Origin: CAZLFA01 sp964558665
GTDB taxonomy: Bacteria > Desulfobacterota > Syntrophia > Syntrophales > PHBD01
Assembly (NCBI GenBank): GCA_964558665.1
Contig: CAZLFA010000025.1
Span: 1-48,169 of the forward strand
Reading direction: 5' to 3'
Length of the DNA stretch: 48,169 nucleotides
The translations under genes and the position numbers were made by a program. The notes under the pieces were generated by a model. That model was given only the letters and a program-made list of their open reading frames with translations, searched no databases and was not told where the DNA came from. Shown here piece after piece: positions 25,757 to 33,922 of the stretch. Each line of letters starts with the position of its first letter. The stretch's first letter is position 1.

Positions 25757-25788
25757 AAGAGGTTACGGAGATTCCGTAGCCTCTTTTT
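25757..25788 (+). terminator. Rho-independent terminator after tRNA-Pro
   Basis: A 13-bp stem (25757-25769 with 25773-25785, one G-T pair) closes a GAT loop and runs straight into a short T run (25784-25788). It lies 8 bp after the tRNA CCA end and should end the rph-rdgB-tRNA transcript. Confidence 0.88.
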
Positions 25789-25854
25789 CGTTTGAGGGAA
25801 AGACTTTGACAAAAAAGAATAAGTTTTTAGGGCAGGCAAAAACAAATTATCTAT

Positions 25855-25921
25855 TGATACGTATGTCAAATTATGATACGTATAAAAGAAATTGACACGT
25901 ATGTATCTCGCTGGTACGTGC
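25855..25921 (+). repeat. four direct repeats with exact 19-bp period upstream of the RHH-like gene
   Basis: The core TGATACGTAT occurs at 25855 and 25874, TGACACGTAT at 25893 and TGGTACGTGC at 25912. Each start is exactly 19 bp after the last, close to two helical turns, so bound proteins would line up on one face. The inner ATACGTAT is itself a palindrome. Similarity falls off in the fourth copy. The array ends 30 bp before the ATG of a small protein with a ribbon-helix-helix-like N-terminus, so it is best read as that protein's operator. Confidence 0.7.
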
Positions 25922-25950
25922 TTGCCATTACCGGCGGAAAGGTTTGTATC

Positions 25951-26439
25951 ATGGCCAGAAAAATTACGTTGAGCGTTCCCGAATCACTCTATCAGAAGAT
26001 AACGGATTGGCGGGCCTCATTTAATCTCTCACAGATGTTTCAGGACATGGTGACGGATGCGATCCAGAGAAAAGAAGATTTCCAGCGGAGGATAGCAGAG
26101 GACACAAATCTCACCGAAATCGTCAAACGTCTGAAAAAAGAGAAGCAGGAAGCCGTCGCGAGGATCATGGACAGCGGCATACGCGAGGGTCTGCGATGGG
26201 CCAGGATGGCTCACTACGACGAACTCTGCTACGCTCTTTCCTGGAAACCGGAAGAAGAAAGCGATCTTTTGCATAATAAGATGCTCGGGTCGTATTTTGC
26301 AGAATATTTTAAAGCGGAGAATTTGTCTGACTTCTTCGAGTCCTCGGGAAAGGCAGCGAGGCAGAATATCAATTCCTTTATTTCGGGTTGGAAAAGGGGC
26401 GTAACTGATTTCTGGAATATCATAGAGGACAAGATCTGA
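25951..26439 (+). CDS. hypothetical protein with ribbon-helix-helix-like N-terminus
   Basis: A 162-residue protein I do not recognise. The first 40 residues (KITLSVPESLYQKITDW, then SQMFQDMVTDAI) have the strand-helix-helix pattern of CopG/Arc-type DNA-binding proteins. A charged helix (about 45-75) and a Trp-rich C-terminal part follow (IREGLRWARMAHYDELCYAL, and W-K-R-G-V-T-D-F-W). No membrane segment. The ATG at 25951 follows GGAAAGG at 8 bp; the frame is open upstream to 25873, but that would run through the repeat array. It is monocistronic or read with plsC, 62 bp downstream. Likely a transcription factor that binds the 19-bp repeats before it, in autoregulation. Confidence 0.65.
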   Translation: MARKITLSVPESLYQKITDWRASFNLSQMFQDMVTDAIQRKEDFQRRIAEDTNLTEIVKRLKKEKQEAVARIMDSGIREGLRWARMAHYDELCYALSWKPEEESDLLHNKMLGSYFAEYFKAENLSDFFESSGKAARQNINSFISGWKRGVTDFWNIIEDKI

Positions 26440-26501
26440 TCGGGTGTATTGAATTGCTCCGAATGATCATCGTGATCAATGGACGACAAAGAAGGTAAAT
26501 T

Positions 26502-27293
26502 ATGCCGGGGTTATTCGAGAGTTCTAAATACATCGAGGCCATTCAGGTTCCGGAGTTTGTTAAAAAAGGCAGCCTGTTTATTTACCAGTTCTATAAGTGG
26601 TTATTTCTGGTGCCGTTTATTGCTGTCACCACGATTGTGCTGGGCATTTCCGCCTTTCTCACAGCCTGGTTCGTTGACCAGAAGCTAGCCGGCCGGGTTT
26701 TTGCAGTTACGTGGGCGAAGCTCAATGCCTGGGCAACCCCCATGTTTGTGGAGGTCGTCGGAAGAGAAAACATCAATGAGAAACAGTCTTATATCGTTGT
26801 CTGCAACCATCAGAGTATTTACGACATCTTTCTCCTCTACGGGTGGCTGGGCGTTGATTTCAAGTGGGTCATGAAAAAGGAATTGCGGAAAGTTCCCGTC
26901 CTTGGCGCCGCGTGCGAAGCCATAGGACACATTTATATTGACCGTTCCAACAGTGCGACCGCAATCGAAGAGATTAACCGGGCCAGGGAGAGGATCATCA
27001 ACGGAACGTCCATTCTGTTCTTCCCCGAAGGAACGCGCAGCAAGAGCTGTGAGATGCTTCCGTTCAAGAAAGGAGCCTTCAGGATGGCACTGGATCTGGG
27101 CCTTCCCGTTCTTCCCATCACGATTAACGGAACGCACGATATCCTGCCGACAAAAAGCATGGATGTGCGCCCGGGACAGGCGCAGATGATCATTCACTCC
27201 CCAATCGACATTGCCCCCTACATGGAGGATAACATCGCCCTCCTCATGGAAAGGACAAGGCATACGATTGCGAGCGCCATAAATCAGCCGTGA
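26502..27293 (+). CDS. plsC: 1-acyl-sn-glycerol-3-phosphate acyltransferase
   Basis: A 263-residue membrane-associated acyltransferase that makes phosphatidic acid from lysophosphatidic acid. The catalytic motif NHQSIYD (H-x4-D), the FPEGTRSK acceptor motif and the VLPITINGTHDILP segment are typical. A hydrophobic N-terminal segment (about 28-55: LVPFIAVTTIVLGISAF core) anchors it. Length and motifs fit housekeeping PlsC better than the cluster's acyltransferase at 11518. The ATG at 26502 follows AAGG. Confidence 0.9.
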   Translation: MPGLFESSKYIEAIQVPEFVKKGSLFIYQFYKWLFLVPFIAVTTIVLGISAFLTAWFVDQKLAGRVFAVTWAKLNAWATPMFVEVVGRENINEKQSYIVVCNHQSIYDIFLLYGWLGVDFKWVMKKELRKVPVLGAACEAIGHIYIDRSNSATAIEEINRARERIINGTSILFFPEGTRSKSCEMLPFKKGAFRMALDLGLPVLPITINGTHDILPTKSMDVRPGQAQMIIHSPIDIAPYMEDNIALLMERTRHTIASAINQP

Positions 27294-27653
27294 TCACTCC
27301 CCAAGACTTGCCTGCTGAAAAAATATTTAACCCGGATTACGCGATAAAGACGTAATACCCTTTGGCATCCTGGTCAAAGTGGCTTTCCGCGACCCGGAAT
27401 ATTTTTCACAGGAAAAATATTTGATTCGCCGCTTGCAAACCCCTTACACAGACTCCATCAAGTTCCTAATCCAAATACCTGAAGTTTAAGAATCCGAAGT
27501 TTCCGGATGGACAATGATCATGTTACGATACTTTGATTCTAAAATGGCTCTGAATATGGTATTACAGAAAGCAGTAACTTAAAAAGGGGTAAGGCATTCA
27601 GGAACATTTCGTCTGTATCGGCACCGTTTCTCAATATTATAATGTGATGTGAC
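27294..27653. other. 360-bp gene-free region
   Basis: No open frame with a plausible start or family likeness is seen on either strand. The first half is filled by the palindromic element at 27329-27445. The rest (27446-27653) is unremarkable AT-leaning sequence that should contain the promoter of the thioesterase gene; I could not identify it. Confidence 0.6.
27329..27445. repeat. palindromic MITE-like element, copy 1
   Basis: Starts AACCCGG at 27329 and includes CCTGGTCAAAG at 27369-27379. The core holds a perfect 9-bp hairpin, AATATTTTT at 27398-27406 and AAAAATATT at 27413-27421, with a 6-base loop. The core 27381-27445 is the reverse complement of 48099-48163 with 59 of 65 matches by hand. 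The left flank matches copy 2 in the same orientation. The right-hand end seems decayed. It has no coding capacity. Confidence 0.7.
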
Positions 27654-28121
27654 ATGATGAAAAAAGTAAATCCTGCATATGTGGATGCTGTCAAGGAACT
27701 TGCCAACATAAGTCCTTTCTTCAGGCATCTCTCCATGACGATCAGGGATATGGGTAAAGGTTATGCAAACGTTGAACTGAAGGTGGAAAACAATCATTTG
27801 CAGGCCTTCGGGTTCGTCCACGGGGGAGTGTATTCCGCTGTGATAGATACCGCCGCGTTCTGGGCCGTTTTCTGCGAGCTGGAGGAAGGGACGGGCATTA
27901 CGTCCGTTGATCTTAAGGTGAACTATCTGGCGCCGATGAAGGAGGGCAGGCTTACAGCCGAGGGCAGGAGTATCAAGCTTGGGAAAAGCCTGGGGCTTGC
28001 TGAAGCGAAAGTGTTTGACGAAAAGGGAAAACTGGTGGCCTATGGTTCGTCGACGCTTATCGTTATTCCCGGTTTCGGCCTGGCGGATAATCCGGATCTG
28101 CCGCCCAAATTCCTTGTTTGA
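27654..28121 (+). CDS. hotdog thioesterase, PaaI family
   Basis: A 155-residue hotdog-fold protein. The segment HGGVYSAVIDTAAFWAVF holds the conserved HGG and the active-site acidic residue (Asp in VIDTAA), as in PaaI/YbgC-type acyl-CoA thioesterases. TSVDLKVNYLAPMKEGRL is the typical strand-turn-strand. It would hydrolyse an acyl- or aryl-CoA. Two ATGs (27654, 27657) are adjacent and neither has a good ribosome-binding site. It converges with, and directly abuts, the sigma-54 regulator gene, with no room for a terminator between them. Confidence 0.85.
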   Translation: MMKKVNPAYVDAVKELANISPFFRHLSMTIRDMGKGYANVELKVENNHLQAFGFVHGGVYSAVIDTAAFWAVFCELEEGTGITSVDLKVNYLAPMKEGRLTAEGRSIKLGKSLGLAEAKVFDEKGKLVAYGSSTLIVIPGFGLADNPDLPPKFLV

Positions 28122-29510
28122 TTATTTGTCGTCGTATTCAGTCAGATTATATCGTTTCAGCTTTTCAACCAGTGTCGTTCTGTTCAGATTGAGAAGTTTG
28201 GCAGCGCGGTTTTTTACTCCTTCTGTCTTCTTAAGCGCCTTGAGCAGCAGATTTTTTTCAAACTGTTCAACAATTTCGTTGAAATTGATCCCTTCGTCCG
28301 GAAGGTCGATGTCGCTGTCGAAGGAGGTGTCACGTCCTTTTGCCTGAAGTATCCTTCTCGGCAGGTCTTCAACTGTTATTTCGCCTTCCTCCTTCATTAC
28401 GACCAGCATTTCCATAAGGTTTTCCAACTCCCTGACATTGCCGGGCCAAGGATAGCCCATGAAAATCCTGATCACATCGGGAGACAGTCCCGTTACCTGT
28501 TTCTTCTTCGAATCATTGAATTTCTTTAAAAAGTAGCCGACCAGCAGCATGATGTCGTCTCCCCGCTGGCGCAGCGGAGGAAGGTGAATCGGAATCACGT
28601 TGAGGCGATAGAAGAGATCTTCCCGGAATCTCTTTTCCGATACAGCCTGTTCCAGGTTTTGATTGGTTGCCGCAATAATCCTGACATCCGCTTCGATGGT
28701 CTTAATGCCGCCTATTCTCTCGAAATTCCTCTCCTGTATCACCCGCAGCAGTTTTACCTGAAGAGACGGGCTCATGTCTCCTATCTCGTCCAGAAAAATT
28801 GTGCCGTCATGCGCCAGTTCAAATCGTCCCGGCCGGTTGCGGATGGCCCCCGTGAAGGCGCCTTTTTCGTGTCCGAACAGTTCGCTCTCCAGGAGGTCTT
28901 CGGGTATTGCCCCGCAGTTCACCGGAATTATGGGATGCTTTTTTCTGTCACTGCTGTAATGGATAGCTCTGGCAACAAGCTCCTTTCCTGTGCCGCTTTC
29001 ACCGTAGATTACTATTGTGCTGTCCGATTTTGAGACTTTTGTGATTATTCCGAAGATATCCTGCATGGCATCGCTGACGCCGATAATATTGCCGAAGGCG
29101 CTATCCTGTGATCCCGCACTCTCCGGCGACTTTTTGCTGTCTGCCTTTTGAGAGGCAATTTCCTCAATGGTTTTCATAAAAGCGCTTTCCTGAGGGGGCT
29201 TTGACAGCAGATGGCATGTGCCGGGGAATTTTGATTTATAATGGTCACTCAAATGATCCTGATCAGCGAGCAGGATGATACTGATGTCGGTGGTTGTTTC
29301 TTTGACGGTTGCCAGGAGTGCAGGGGCATCTGTTTCAGCCTTCTCCAGATCGGTTACCAGCAGATCGATCCGTTCACAGGAAATCAATTCCAACGCTTGT
29401 TTAACATCATCGGTAACAACGGATTCATATTCTGATGCGGACAGATATCCGGATATTATGCTGTGATCAGGTTCATTGCATCCGGCTATCAGTATCTTCA
29501 TCCTCTCCAT
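28122..29510 (-). CDS. sigma-54-dependent transcriptional activator with degenerate receiver domain
   Basis: A 462-residue NtrC-type activator. The receiver-like domain (1-120) keeps Asp54 in LVTDLE and a Lys in LLSKPP, but its first strand ends AGCNEP, without the usual Asp-Asp acidic pair. The AAA+ domain has GESGTGKE (Walker A), the sigma-54-contacting GAFTGA, and FLDEIGD (Walker B). A Fis-type helix-turn-helix ends the protein (RAAKLLNLNRTTLVEKLKRY). This resembles FleQ/FlrA master flagellar regulators, which often do not need phosphorylation. I start at 29510, after GGGGTG; the frame is open to a TTG at 29549. It is divergent from cheR and next to motility genes. Confidence 0.85.
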   Translation of the reverse strand: MERMKILIAGCNEPDHSIISGYLSASEYESVVTDDVKQALELISCERIDLLVTDLEKAETDAPALLATVKETTTDISIILLADQDHLSDHYKSKFPGTCHLLSKPPQESAFMKTIEEIASQKADSKKSPESAGSQDSAFGNIIGVSDAMQDIFGIITKVSKSDSTIVIYGESGTGKELVARAIHYSSDRKKHPIIPVNCGAIPEDLLESELFGHEKGAFTGAIRNRPGRFELAHDGTIFLDEIGDMSPSLQVKLLRVIQERNFERIGGIKTIEADVRIIAATNQNLEQAVSEKRFREDLFYRLNVIPIHLPPLRQRGDDIMLLVGYFLKKFNDSKKKQVTGLSPDVIRIFMGYPWPGNVRELENLMEMLVVMKEEGEITVEDLPRRILQAKGRDTSFDSDIDLPDEGINFNEIVEQFEKNLLLKALKKTEGVKNRAAKLLNLNRTTLVEKLKRYNLTEYDDK

Positions 29511-29708
29511 GTATTCACCCCTTGAATTCATTAAGTAAATTGCATACAATCGCTACCTGTCAAAAAACTGTCTATATTTTAAGACAAAAAACAATAAAAC
29601 ACAACAAACAAATCGTAAGCGCAATATTCTGTTGCAAAAAATATTGATACATAATAGACTAATATAACTAGACAATTTTTAGCTTAAATAAAATTTTTAT
29701 TCCGCTTA

Positions 29709-29735
29709 TCATCGGCCTTTTCATTGAATTGTCTA
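29709..29735 (-). promoter_or_regulatory. possible sigma-28-like promoter for the sigma-54 activator gene
   Basis: On the minus strand TAGA (29735-29732), 15 bp and GCCGATGA (29716-29709) approximate the flagellar sigma-28 consensus TAAA-N15-GCCGATAA. It would give a leader of about 190 bases before 29510. One mismatch in each box; motif evidence only. The rest of the 29511-29793 interval is AT-rich with no gene. Confidence 0.28.
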
Positions 29736-29793
29736 ATCAAATGGCTGGTTTAAATAGTTCTTGTCTTCAAGCGGTCTGATCGGACGGGTAATA

Positions 29794-30621
29794 ATGAGCA
29801 ATGGATTTTCGCACGAATTAAGAGAAGTCGATTTTGAAAAAATTCGACGTCTCATATATGAGCAGTGCGGCATTAACCTGCGGGAAGAAAAGAAAGAGCT
29901 GGTAAAAGCGCGCCTGGGGAAGCGCCTGCGGGAAGGAAAGTTCAAATCCTTCGGAGAATATTATAAATTTGTCACTACCCGGGAAGGCACCGATGAATTG
30001 ATCAACATGATCGATTCCATCTCTACCAATCTGACTTTTTTCTTCAGAGAAGAGAGCCACTTCAGAAAACTTCGTGAGATATTGCCGGAAATGATGAAGT
30101 CAGCCGGTCCGCGCGAGAAGGTGAAAATCTGGAGCGCGGGCTGTTCTACGGGAGAGGAACCTTATTCGCTGGCTATAACAGCCCGTGAGCTTTCGGCATC
30201 CGGTTATGCCGATGTCATGATAACCGCAACGGATATCTCGACAAGGGTGCTCAAGACGGCCGTGAGCGGAATCTACCCCAAGGATAAATTTAATAACGTT
30301 CCTCAGGCCATGATAAGAAAATATTTCCAGTACGGTTCGGACAACTGGGAAGGTTTCTACAGGGCCAAAAAAGATCTAAAGGATATGATCCAGTTCATGA
30401 GATTTAACCTTATGGAGAATCCCTCAGGTGATTTTGTGTTTGATGTTATCTTCTGCAGGAACGTGATGATATATTTTGACAAGGAGACGCAAAATGCGCT
30501 GGTAAACCGCTTCTATAACTCTTTAAAAAAAGGGGGATATTTCTTCGTCGGGCACTCAGAAAGCCTTACGGGACTCAGCCACTCCTTTAAATACATAGAA
30601 CCCAGCGTCTATAGAAGATAA
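29794..30621 (+). CDS. cheR: chemotaxis protein methyltransferase
   Basis: A 275-residue enzyme that methylates glutamates of chemoreceptors using S-adenosylmethionine. The N-terminal helical domain includes RLIYEQCGINLREEK, and the SAM-binding loop is WSAGCSTGEEPYSLA, followed by ATDIS and the DVIFCRNVMIYFD strand, all CheR hallmarks. No C-terminal TPR or receptor-tether motif. I use the ATG at 29794, preceded by GGACGGG, rather than a TTG at 29761. First gene of the chemotaxis block; cheD follows 14 bp later. Confidence 0.94.
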   Translation: MSNGFSHELREVDFEKIRRLIYEQCGINLREEKKELVKARLGKRLREGKFKSFGEYYKFVTTREGTDELINMIDSISTNLTFFFREESHFRKLREILPEMMKSAGPREKVKIWSAGCSTGEEPYSLAITARELSASGYADVMITATDISTRVLKTAVSGIYPKDKFNNVPQAMIRKYFQYGSDNWEGFYRAKKDLKDMIQFMRFNLMENPSGDFVFDVIFCRNVMIYFDKETQNALVNRFYNSLKKGGYFFVGHSESLTGLSHSFKYIEPSVYRR

Positions 30622-30635
30622 AAAGATTTTCGATT

Positions 30636-31118
30636 ATGGCAGATATAGTTGTCGGCATATCAGATTTGAAGATAAGTAAAAATCCCGGTGATGTACTGGT
30701 GACCTATGCGCTGGGATCATGCATCGGTGTTGCTGTCTATGATCCTTTGGTCAAGGTTGGGGGGCTTCTTCATTACATGCTGCCCGACTCAACTCTGGAT
30801 GCCAATAAAGCCAGGGAAAACCCGGGCATGTTTGCCGATACGGGTATTCCGCTTTTATTCAAATCATGTTATGCACTGGGAGCAGAAAAAAGGAGAATGA
30901 TCGTCAAGGTGGCTGGGGGGGCAAACATACTGGACGACACCAACTATTTCCGCATCGGTCAGAAGAATATTACCGCTTTGAGGAAGATATTCTGGAAGAA
31001 CAATGTTCTGATTGAAAAGGAAGACACGGGTAAAAGTCATAACAGGACTGTGCGCCTTGAAATAGCCGGGGGCAAATTTTTTGTAAAAAATGCTAACGGT
31101 CAACTGGAGGAGCTATAA
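30636..31118 (+). CDS. cheD: chemoreceptor glutamine deamidase
   Basis: A 160-residue CheD. It deamidates glutamines of chemoreceptors and, in many bacteria, also binds CheC/CheX-type phosphatases. The catalytic Cys29 (ALGSCIGVAVYD) and His46 (LLHYMLP) are present, and AGGANI and FRIGQKNI follow in the normal order. The last base of its stop is the first base of the next start (TAATG). Confidence 0.93.
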   Translation: MADIVVGISDLKISKNPGDVLVTYALGSCIGVAVYDPLVKVGGLLHYMLPDSTLDANKARENPGMFADTGIPLLFKSCYALGAEKRRMIVKVAGGANILDDTNYFRIGQKNITALRKIFWKNNVLIEKEDTGKSHNRTVRLEIAGGKFFVKNANGQLEEL

Positions 31119-31993
31119 TGATAGACCGAGTCCTGCAGTCAATTAAGAATATACCTGCTTTCCCCGAAACGGTTCACAAGGTTTTCAACCTGATGCGCAA
31201 AGGGGACTACTCGATCAACGAGTTATCCAATATTATAAAGTATGATCCCTCGATAACTGCCAATATCCTGAAGATGAGCAACTCGGCGTACTTCGGCGCA
31301 GGCCACAGGATAAAAACGGTTCATGATGCGGTCGTGTATCTCGGCCAGGAAAATCTGATCCGGGTGATTCAGACGGCGGGCATATCGAGGTTTTACAGAA
31401 AACCGGCAAAGGGGTATTTCCTGCAGCCGCAGGAACTCTGGAAACACTGCATTTCAGTTGCCCTCATGTCGCAGATCCTTTCAAGGAAGATCAGGGGCCA
31501 TGACGATCCGATCCTTTATACCGCGGCTCTGCTTCATGACGTGGGCAAGATCATTCTCGGCGAGTTTGTCTATGACTCTCTGAAAAAGATCATCGATCTT
31601 GTTTCCATGCGCGGCTACTCGTTTCTTGATGCCGAAGAGGAGATTATAGGGATAAATCACGCGGAACTGGGGGGGAAGATCGCGGAGTACTGGAATTTCC
31701 CGCCGGAGTTGAGGGATGCCATCGCCTTTCACCACCGGCCGGACCTTCTGGAGGCAATGGATGCAGAAGGCAAAAAGGCCGAAAACATCAACTCCTGGCT
31801 GGTCTATCTGGCCGATCAGGCATGTCTGATGATGGGGCTCGACGGCGGCGCTGATGGCCTCGCGTACAAGGGGCTGAGCGAGGTGATAAAGAAGTTCGAC
31901 ATTCATATCAAGGATATCGAGTTGAGCATGGTTTCTCTGCACGAAGATTTGAAACATGCTCAGGAGTTGATCGATATAGTGCCACAGCAATAA
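31118..31993 (+). CDS. HDOD-domain signalling protein
   Basis: A 291-residue HDOD protein. The N-terminal motif IPAFPETVHKVFNLM and the ITANILKMSNSAYFG segment open the domain; the HD-related core LLHDVGKIILGEF, INHAELGGKIAEYWNFP and AFHH follows. HDOD proteins are non-catalytic relatives of HD-GYP proteins and usually act as scaffolds in signalling. Although HD residues are present, the GYP signature is not, so c-di-GMP hydrolysis is unlikely. It is embedded between cheD and a response regulator, so it is likely part of this chemotaxis pathway. Confidence 0.88.
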   Translation: MIDRVLQSIKNIPAFPETVHKVFNLMRKGDYSINELSNIIKYDPSITANILKMSNSAYFGAGHRIKTVHDAVVYLGQENLIRVIQTAGISRFYRKPAKGYFLQPQELWKHCISVALMSQILSRKIRGHDDPILYTAALLHDVGKIILGEFVYDSLKKIIDLVSMRGYSFLDAEEEIIGINHAELGGKIAEYWNFPPELRDAIAFHHRPDLLEAMDAEGKKAENINSWLVYLADQACLMMGLDGGADGLAYKGLSEVIKKFDIHIKDIELSMVSLHEDLKHAQELIDIVPQQ

Positions 31994-32002
31994 GGAGAGG
32001 GT

Positions 32003-32434
32003 ATGTCATTTAATGTACTTATTGTCGATGATTCAAATTCGATGAGATCCGTTGTTAAAAAAATCATCAGCATGTCCGGATTTAAAATGGACGAATGCTA
32101 TGAGGCGGGGAACGGCAAGGAAGCCCTTGATATCCTGTCAAAGGTCTGGGTGGATGTTATCCTCTCCGACATCAATATGCCTGAGATGAACGGCCTGGAA
32201 CTGTTAAGCGCTCTAAAGCATGATGAACTGTATCGTGAAATACCGGTAATCGTCATCACAACGGAGGGAAGCAGTGAGCGGATGGAAGAGGCTTTCAAAT
32301 GCGGAGCAAAAGGCTTTATTAAAAAACCTTTTCTTCCGGAGGATGTCAAAAGAATTCTGCATGAAGTGATAGGAGTGGATCAGGATGGAAAATATGAAGA
32401 AGATAAAAGAGATGCTAACGACCTCGATTTTTGA
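32003..32434 (+). CDS. CheY-like response regulator
   Basis: A 143-residue stand-alone receiver. The acidic pair is in LIVDDSNSM, the phosphorylated Asp in LSDINMPEMNG, the conserved Thr in VITTEGS and the Lys in FIKKPF. GGAGAGGG precedes the ATG. Compared with the CheY at 36367 it has a longer C-terminus of about 15 acidic and basic residues. Its last 50 bp overlap the following CheX-like gene in another frame, so the two are translationally coupled; the partner may dephosphorylate this receiver. Confidence 0.9.
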   Translation: MSFNVLIVDDSNSMRSVVKKIISMSGFKMDECYEAGNGKEALDILSKVWVDVILSDINMPEMNGLELLSALKHDELYREIPVIVITTEGSSERMEEAFKCGAKGFIKKPFLPEDVKRILHEVIGVDQDGKYEEDKRDANDLDF

Positions 32435-32846
32435 GGTCTTTGAAAAGATGTTCTTCACTTTCCTTGAACCTATGGATGAGGATGAGGGGGACTGGGACTT
32501 TGGCATGATTGCGCATATACAATTTTCAGGGCCCCAGCGCGGCGAAATGTCAATATATCTCACCGGCGGTCTGGCGGCAACCTTGGCGGAAAACATGCTG
32601 AACATTGGTTCCGATGAGGTTTCCGATGCATTCCTCACGGACATATCCAAAGAAGGCATAAATATGATCTGCGGCAATTTTCTGCGGAAACTGGACATAT
32701 CGAAGGTGTTTGATTTGACGATACCGACGTTTGAGAAAAAAGCCGGAAAGTATTTGATGAAAGCGACATCGGAGGAGGAAATTCGACTGGGTTTCGACTC
32801 GGACGGTGAGAAAATGGGCATTGCCCTGAAGTTCAATAACCAATAA
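32385..32846 (+). CDS. CheX/CheC-like chemotaxis phosphatase
   Basis: A 153-residue protein with the fold pattern of CheX/CheC/FliY phosphatases. The helix DISKEGINMICGNFLRKL carries the E-x2-N dyad (Glu90, Asn93) that hydrolyses phospho-Asp in that family. The front half is unusually acidic (MDEDEGDWDFG). Start ATG 32385 follows AGGA; an ATG at 32394 is an alternative. It overlaps the upstream receiver gene by 50 bp. A second member of the family lies at 36785, also directly after a receiver gene. The likely role is resetting the neighbouring response regulator. Confidence 0.78.
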   Translation: MENMKKIKEMLTTSIFEVFEKMFFTFLEPMDEDEGDWDFGMIAHIQFSGPQRGEMSIYLTGGLAATLAENMLNIGSDEVSDAFLTDISKEGINMICGNFLRKLDISKVFDLTIPTFEKKAGKYLMKATSEEEIRLGFDSDGEKMGIALKFNNQ

Positions 32847-32887
32847 TACAGTTCAATGTGGCGGCTTTTGTCAGGAGGCTGATTGCC

Positions 32888-33919
32888 GTGGGAAAAATAA
32901 AAGTACTGATTGTTGATGATTCGGCCATTGTAAGAAAGATCTTTTCCGAGGAGCTCTCGAAGTATCCGGATATAGAAATAGTAGGCGTTGCCCCGGATCC
33001 TTATGTCGCAAGAGACAAGATTGTGACACTCAAACCCGATGTCATCACCCTGGATATCGAAATGCCGAGGATGGACGGGCTTACCTTTCTGCGCAAACTG
33101 ATGAAGCATTATCCGATCCCGACTATTATAGTCAGTTCACTGACACCCAAAGGTGGTAAAATGACACTGGAGGCTTTCGATATCGGCGCTGTAGAGGTTA
33201 TCGCAAAACCTGGCAGCGCTTATACAGTTGGTGACATGAGCGCTCAACTGGCCGAAAAAATAAGGGCGGCGTCCAGGGTGAATCTCAGCAGACAGAACAG
33301 AAGTGTCGACGTCAGCTCGCCCAGGATAGAGACTATAAGATCGCTGTCCGAAACAACTAATAAGGTTATTGCCATAGGGGCTTCTACCGGAGGAACGGAA
33401 GCCTTGAAGGCCGTTTTGACGAAGATGCCACCTAATTCACCGGGTATTGTCATCGTTCAGCATATGCCGGCAAACTTTACAACGGCGTTTGCGGAGCGTC
33501 TGAACGGTATCTGCCAGATCAGCGTCAAAGAGGCTCAGGATAATGATTCGGTGACGACAGGCACGGCTCTGCTGGCTCCCGGCAACTTTCACATGATTTT
33601 GCGACGGAGCGGCGCCCGCTACTATGTAGAGGTAAAGACCGGTCCCATGGTGCATCATCAGCGCCCGGCGGTGGATGTTCTGTTTAAATCCACGGCAAGG
33701 TACGCCGGAGCCAACGCCATAGGTGTGATCCTGACCGGCATGGGTGCGGATGGTGCGGAAGGATTATTGGAAATGAAAAAGGCCGGCGCCGGTACAATTG
33801 CGCAGGATGAGAAGACATGCGTTGTTTTTGGCATGCCCAAAGAGGCCATTAAACTGGGTGCGGCTGACAAGGTAATGCCCTTGGAGAATATCGCATCAGA
33901 AATCGTAAGGATGGTGTAG
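32888..33919 (+). CDS. cheB: chemotaxis response regulator protein-glutamate methylesterase
   Basis: A 343-residue CheB: receiver domain followed by methylesterase/deamidase domain. Phosphorylation site Asp56 (VITLDIEMPRMDG); catalytic triad Ser166 (IGASTGG), His192 (VQHMP) and Asp288 (TGMGADGAEG). It removes methyl groups from receptors when phosphorylated by CheA, opposing CheR. The start is a GTG at 32888 with AGGAGG 9 bp before it; the open frame from 32858 overlaps this site and is not used. cheA follows after 3 bp. Confidence 0.94.
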   Translation: MGKIKVLIVDDSAIVRKIFSEELSKYPDIEIVGVAPDPYVARDKIVTLKPDVITLDIEMPRMDGLTFLRKLMKHYPIPTIIVSSLTPKGGKMTLEAFDIGAVEVIAKPGSAYTVGDMSAQLAEKIRAASRVNLSRQNRSVDVSSPRIETIRSLSETTNKVIAIGASTGGTEALKAVLTKMPPNSPGIVIVQHMPANFTTAFAERLNGICQISVKEAQDNDSVTTGTALLAPGNFHMILRRSGARYYVEVKTGPMVHHQRPAVDVLFKSTARYAGANAIGVILTGMGADGAEGLLEMKKAGAGTIAQDEKTCVVFGMPKEAIKLGAADKVMPLENIASEIVRMV

Positions 33920-33922
33920 ATA

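Noticed and set aside
25672..25788. Integration site of a mobile element at tRNA-Pro
   Set aside because: No integrase gene and no second copy of the tRNA 3' end in the window; the downstream gene has no phage or plasmid neighbour.
25663..25869. Minus-strand open frame over the tRNA-Pro gene
   Set aside because: Its product is the translated complement of the tRNA and terminator, a common false call.
25855..25921. CRISPR array
   Set aside because: Repeat unit about 10 bp with 9-bp gaps and only four copies; no cas genes. Operator-like instead.
31118..31993. HD-GYP c-di-GMP phosphodiesterase
   Set aside because: HD residues occur but the GYP motif is missing and the N-terminus matches HDOD.
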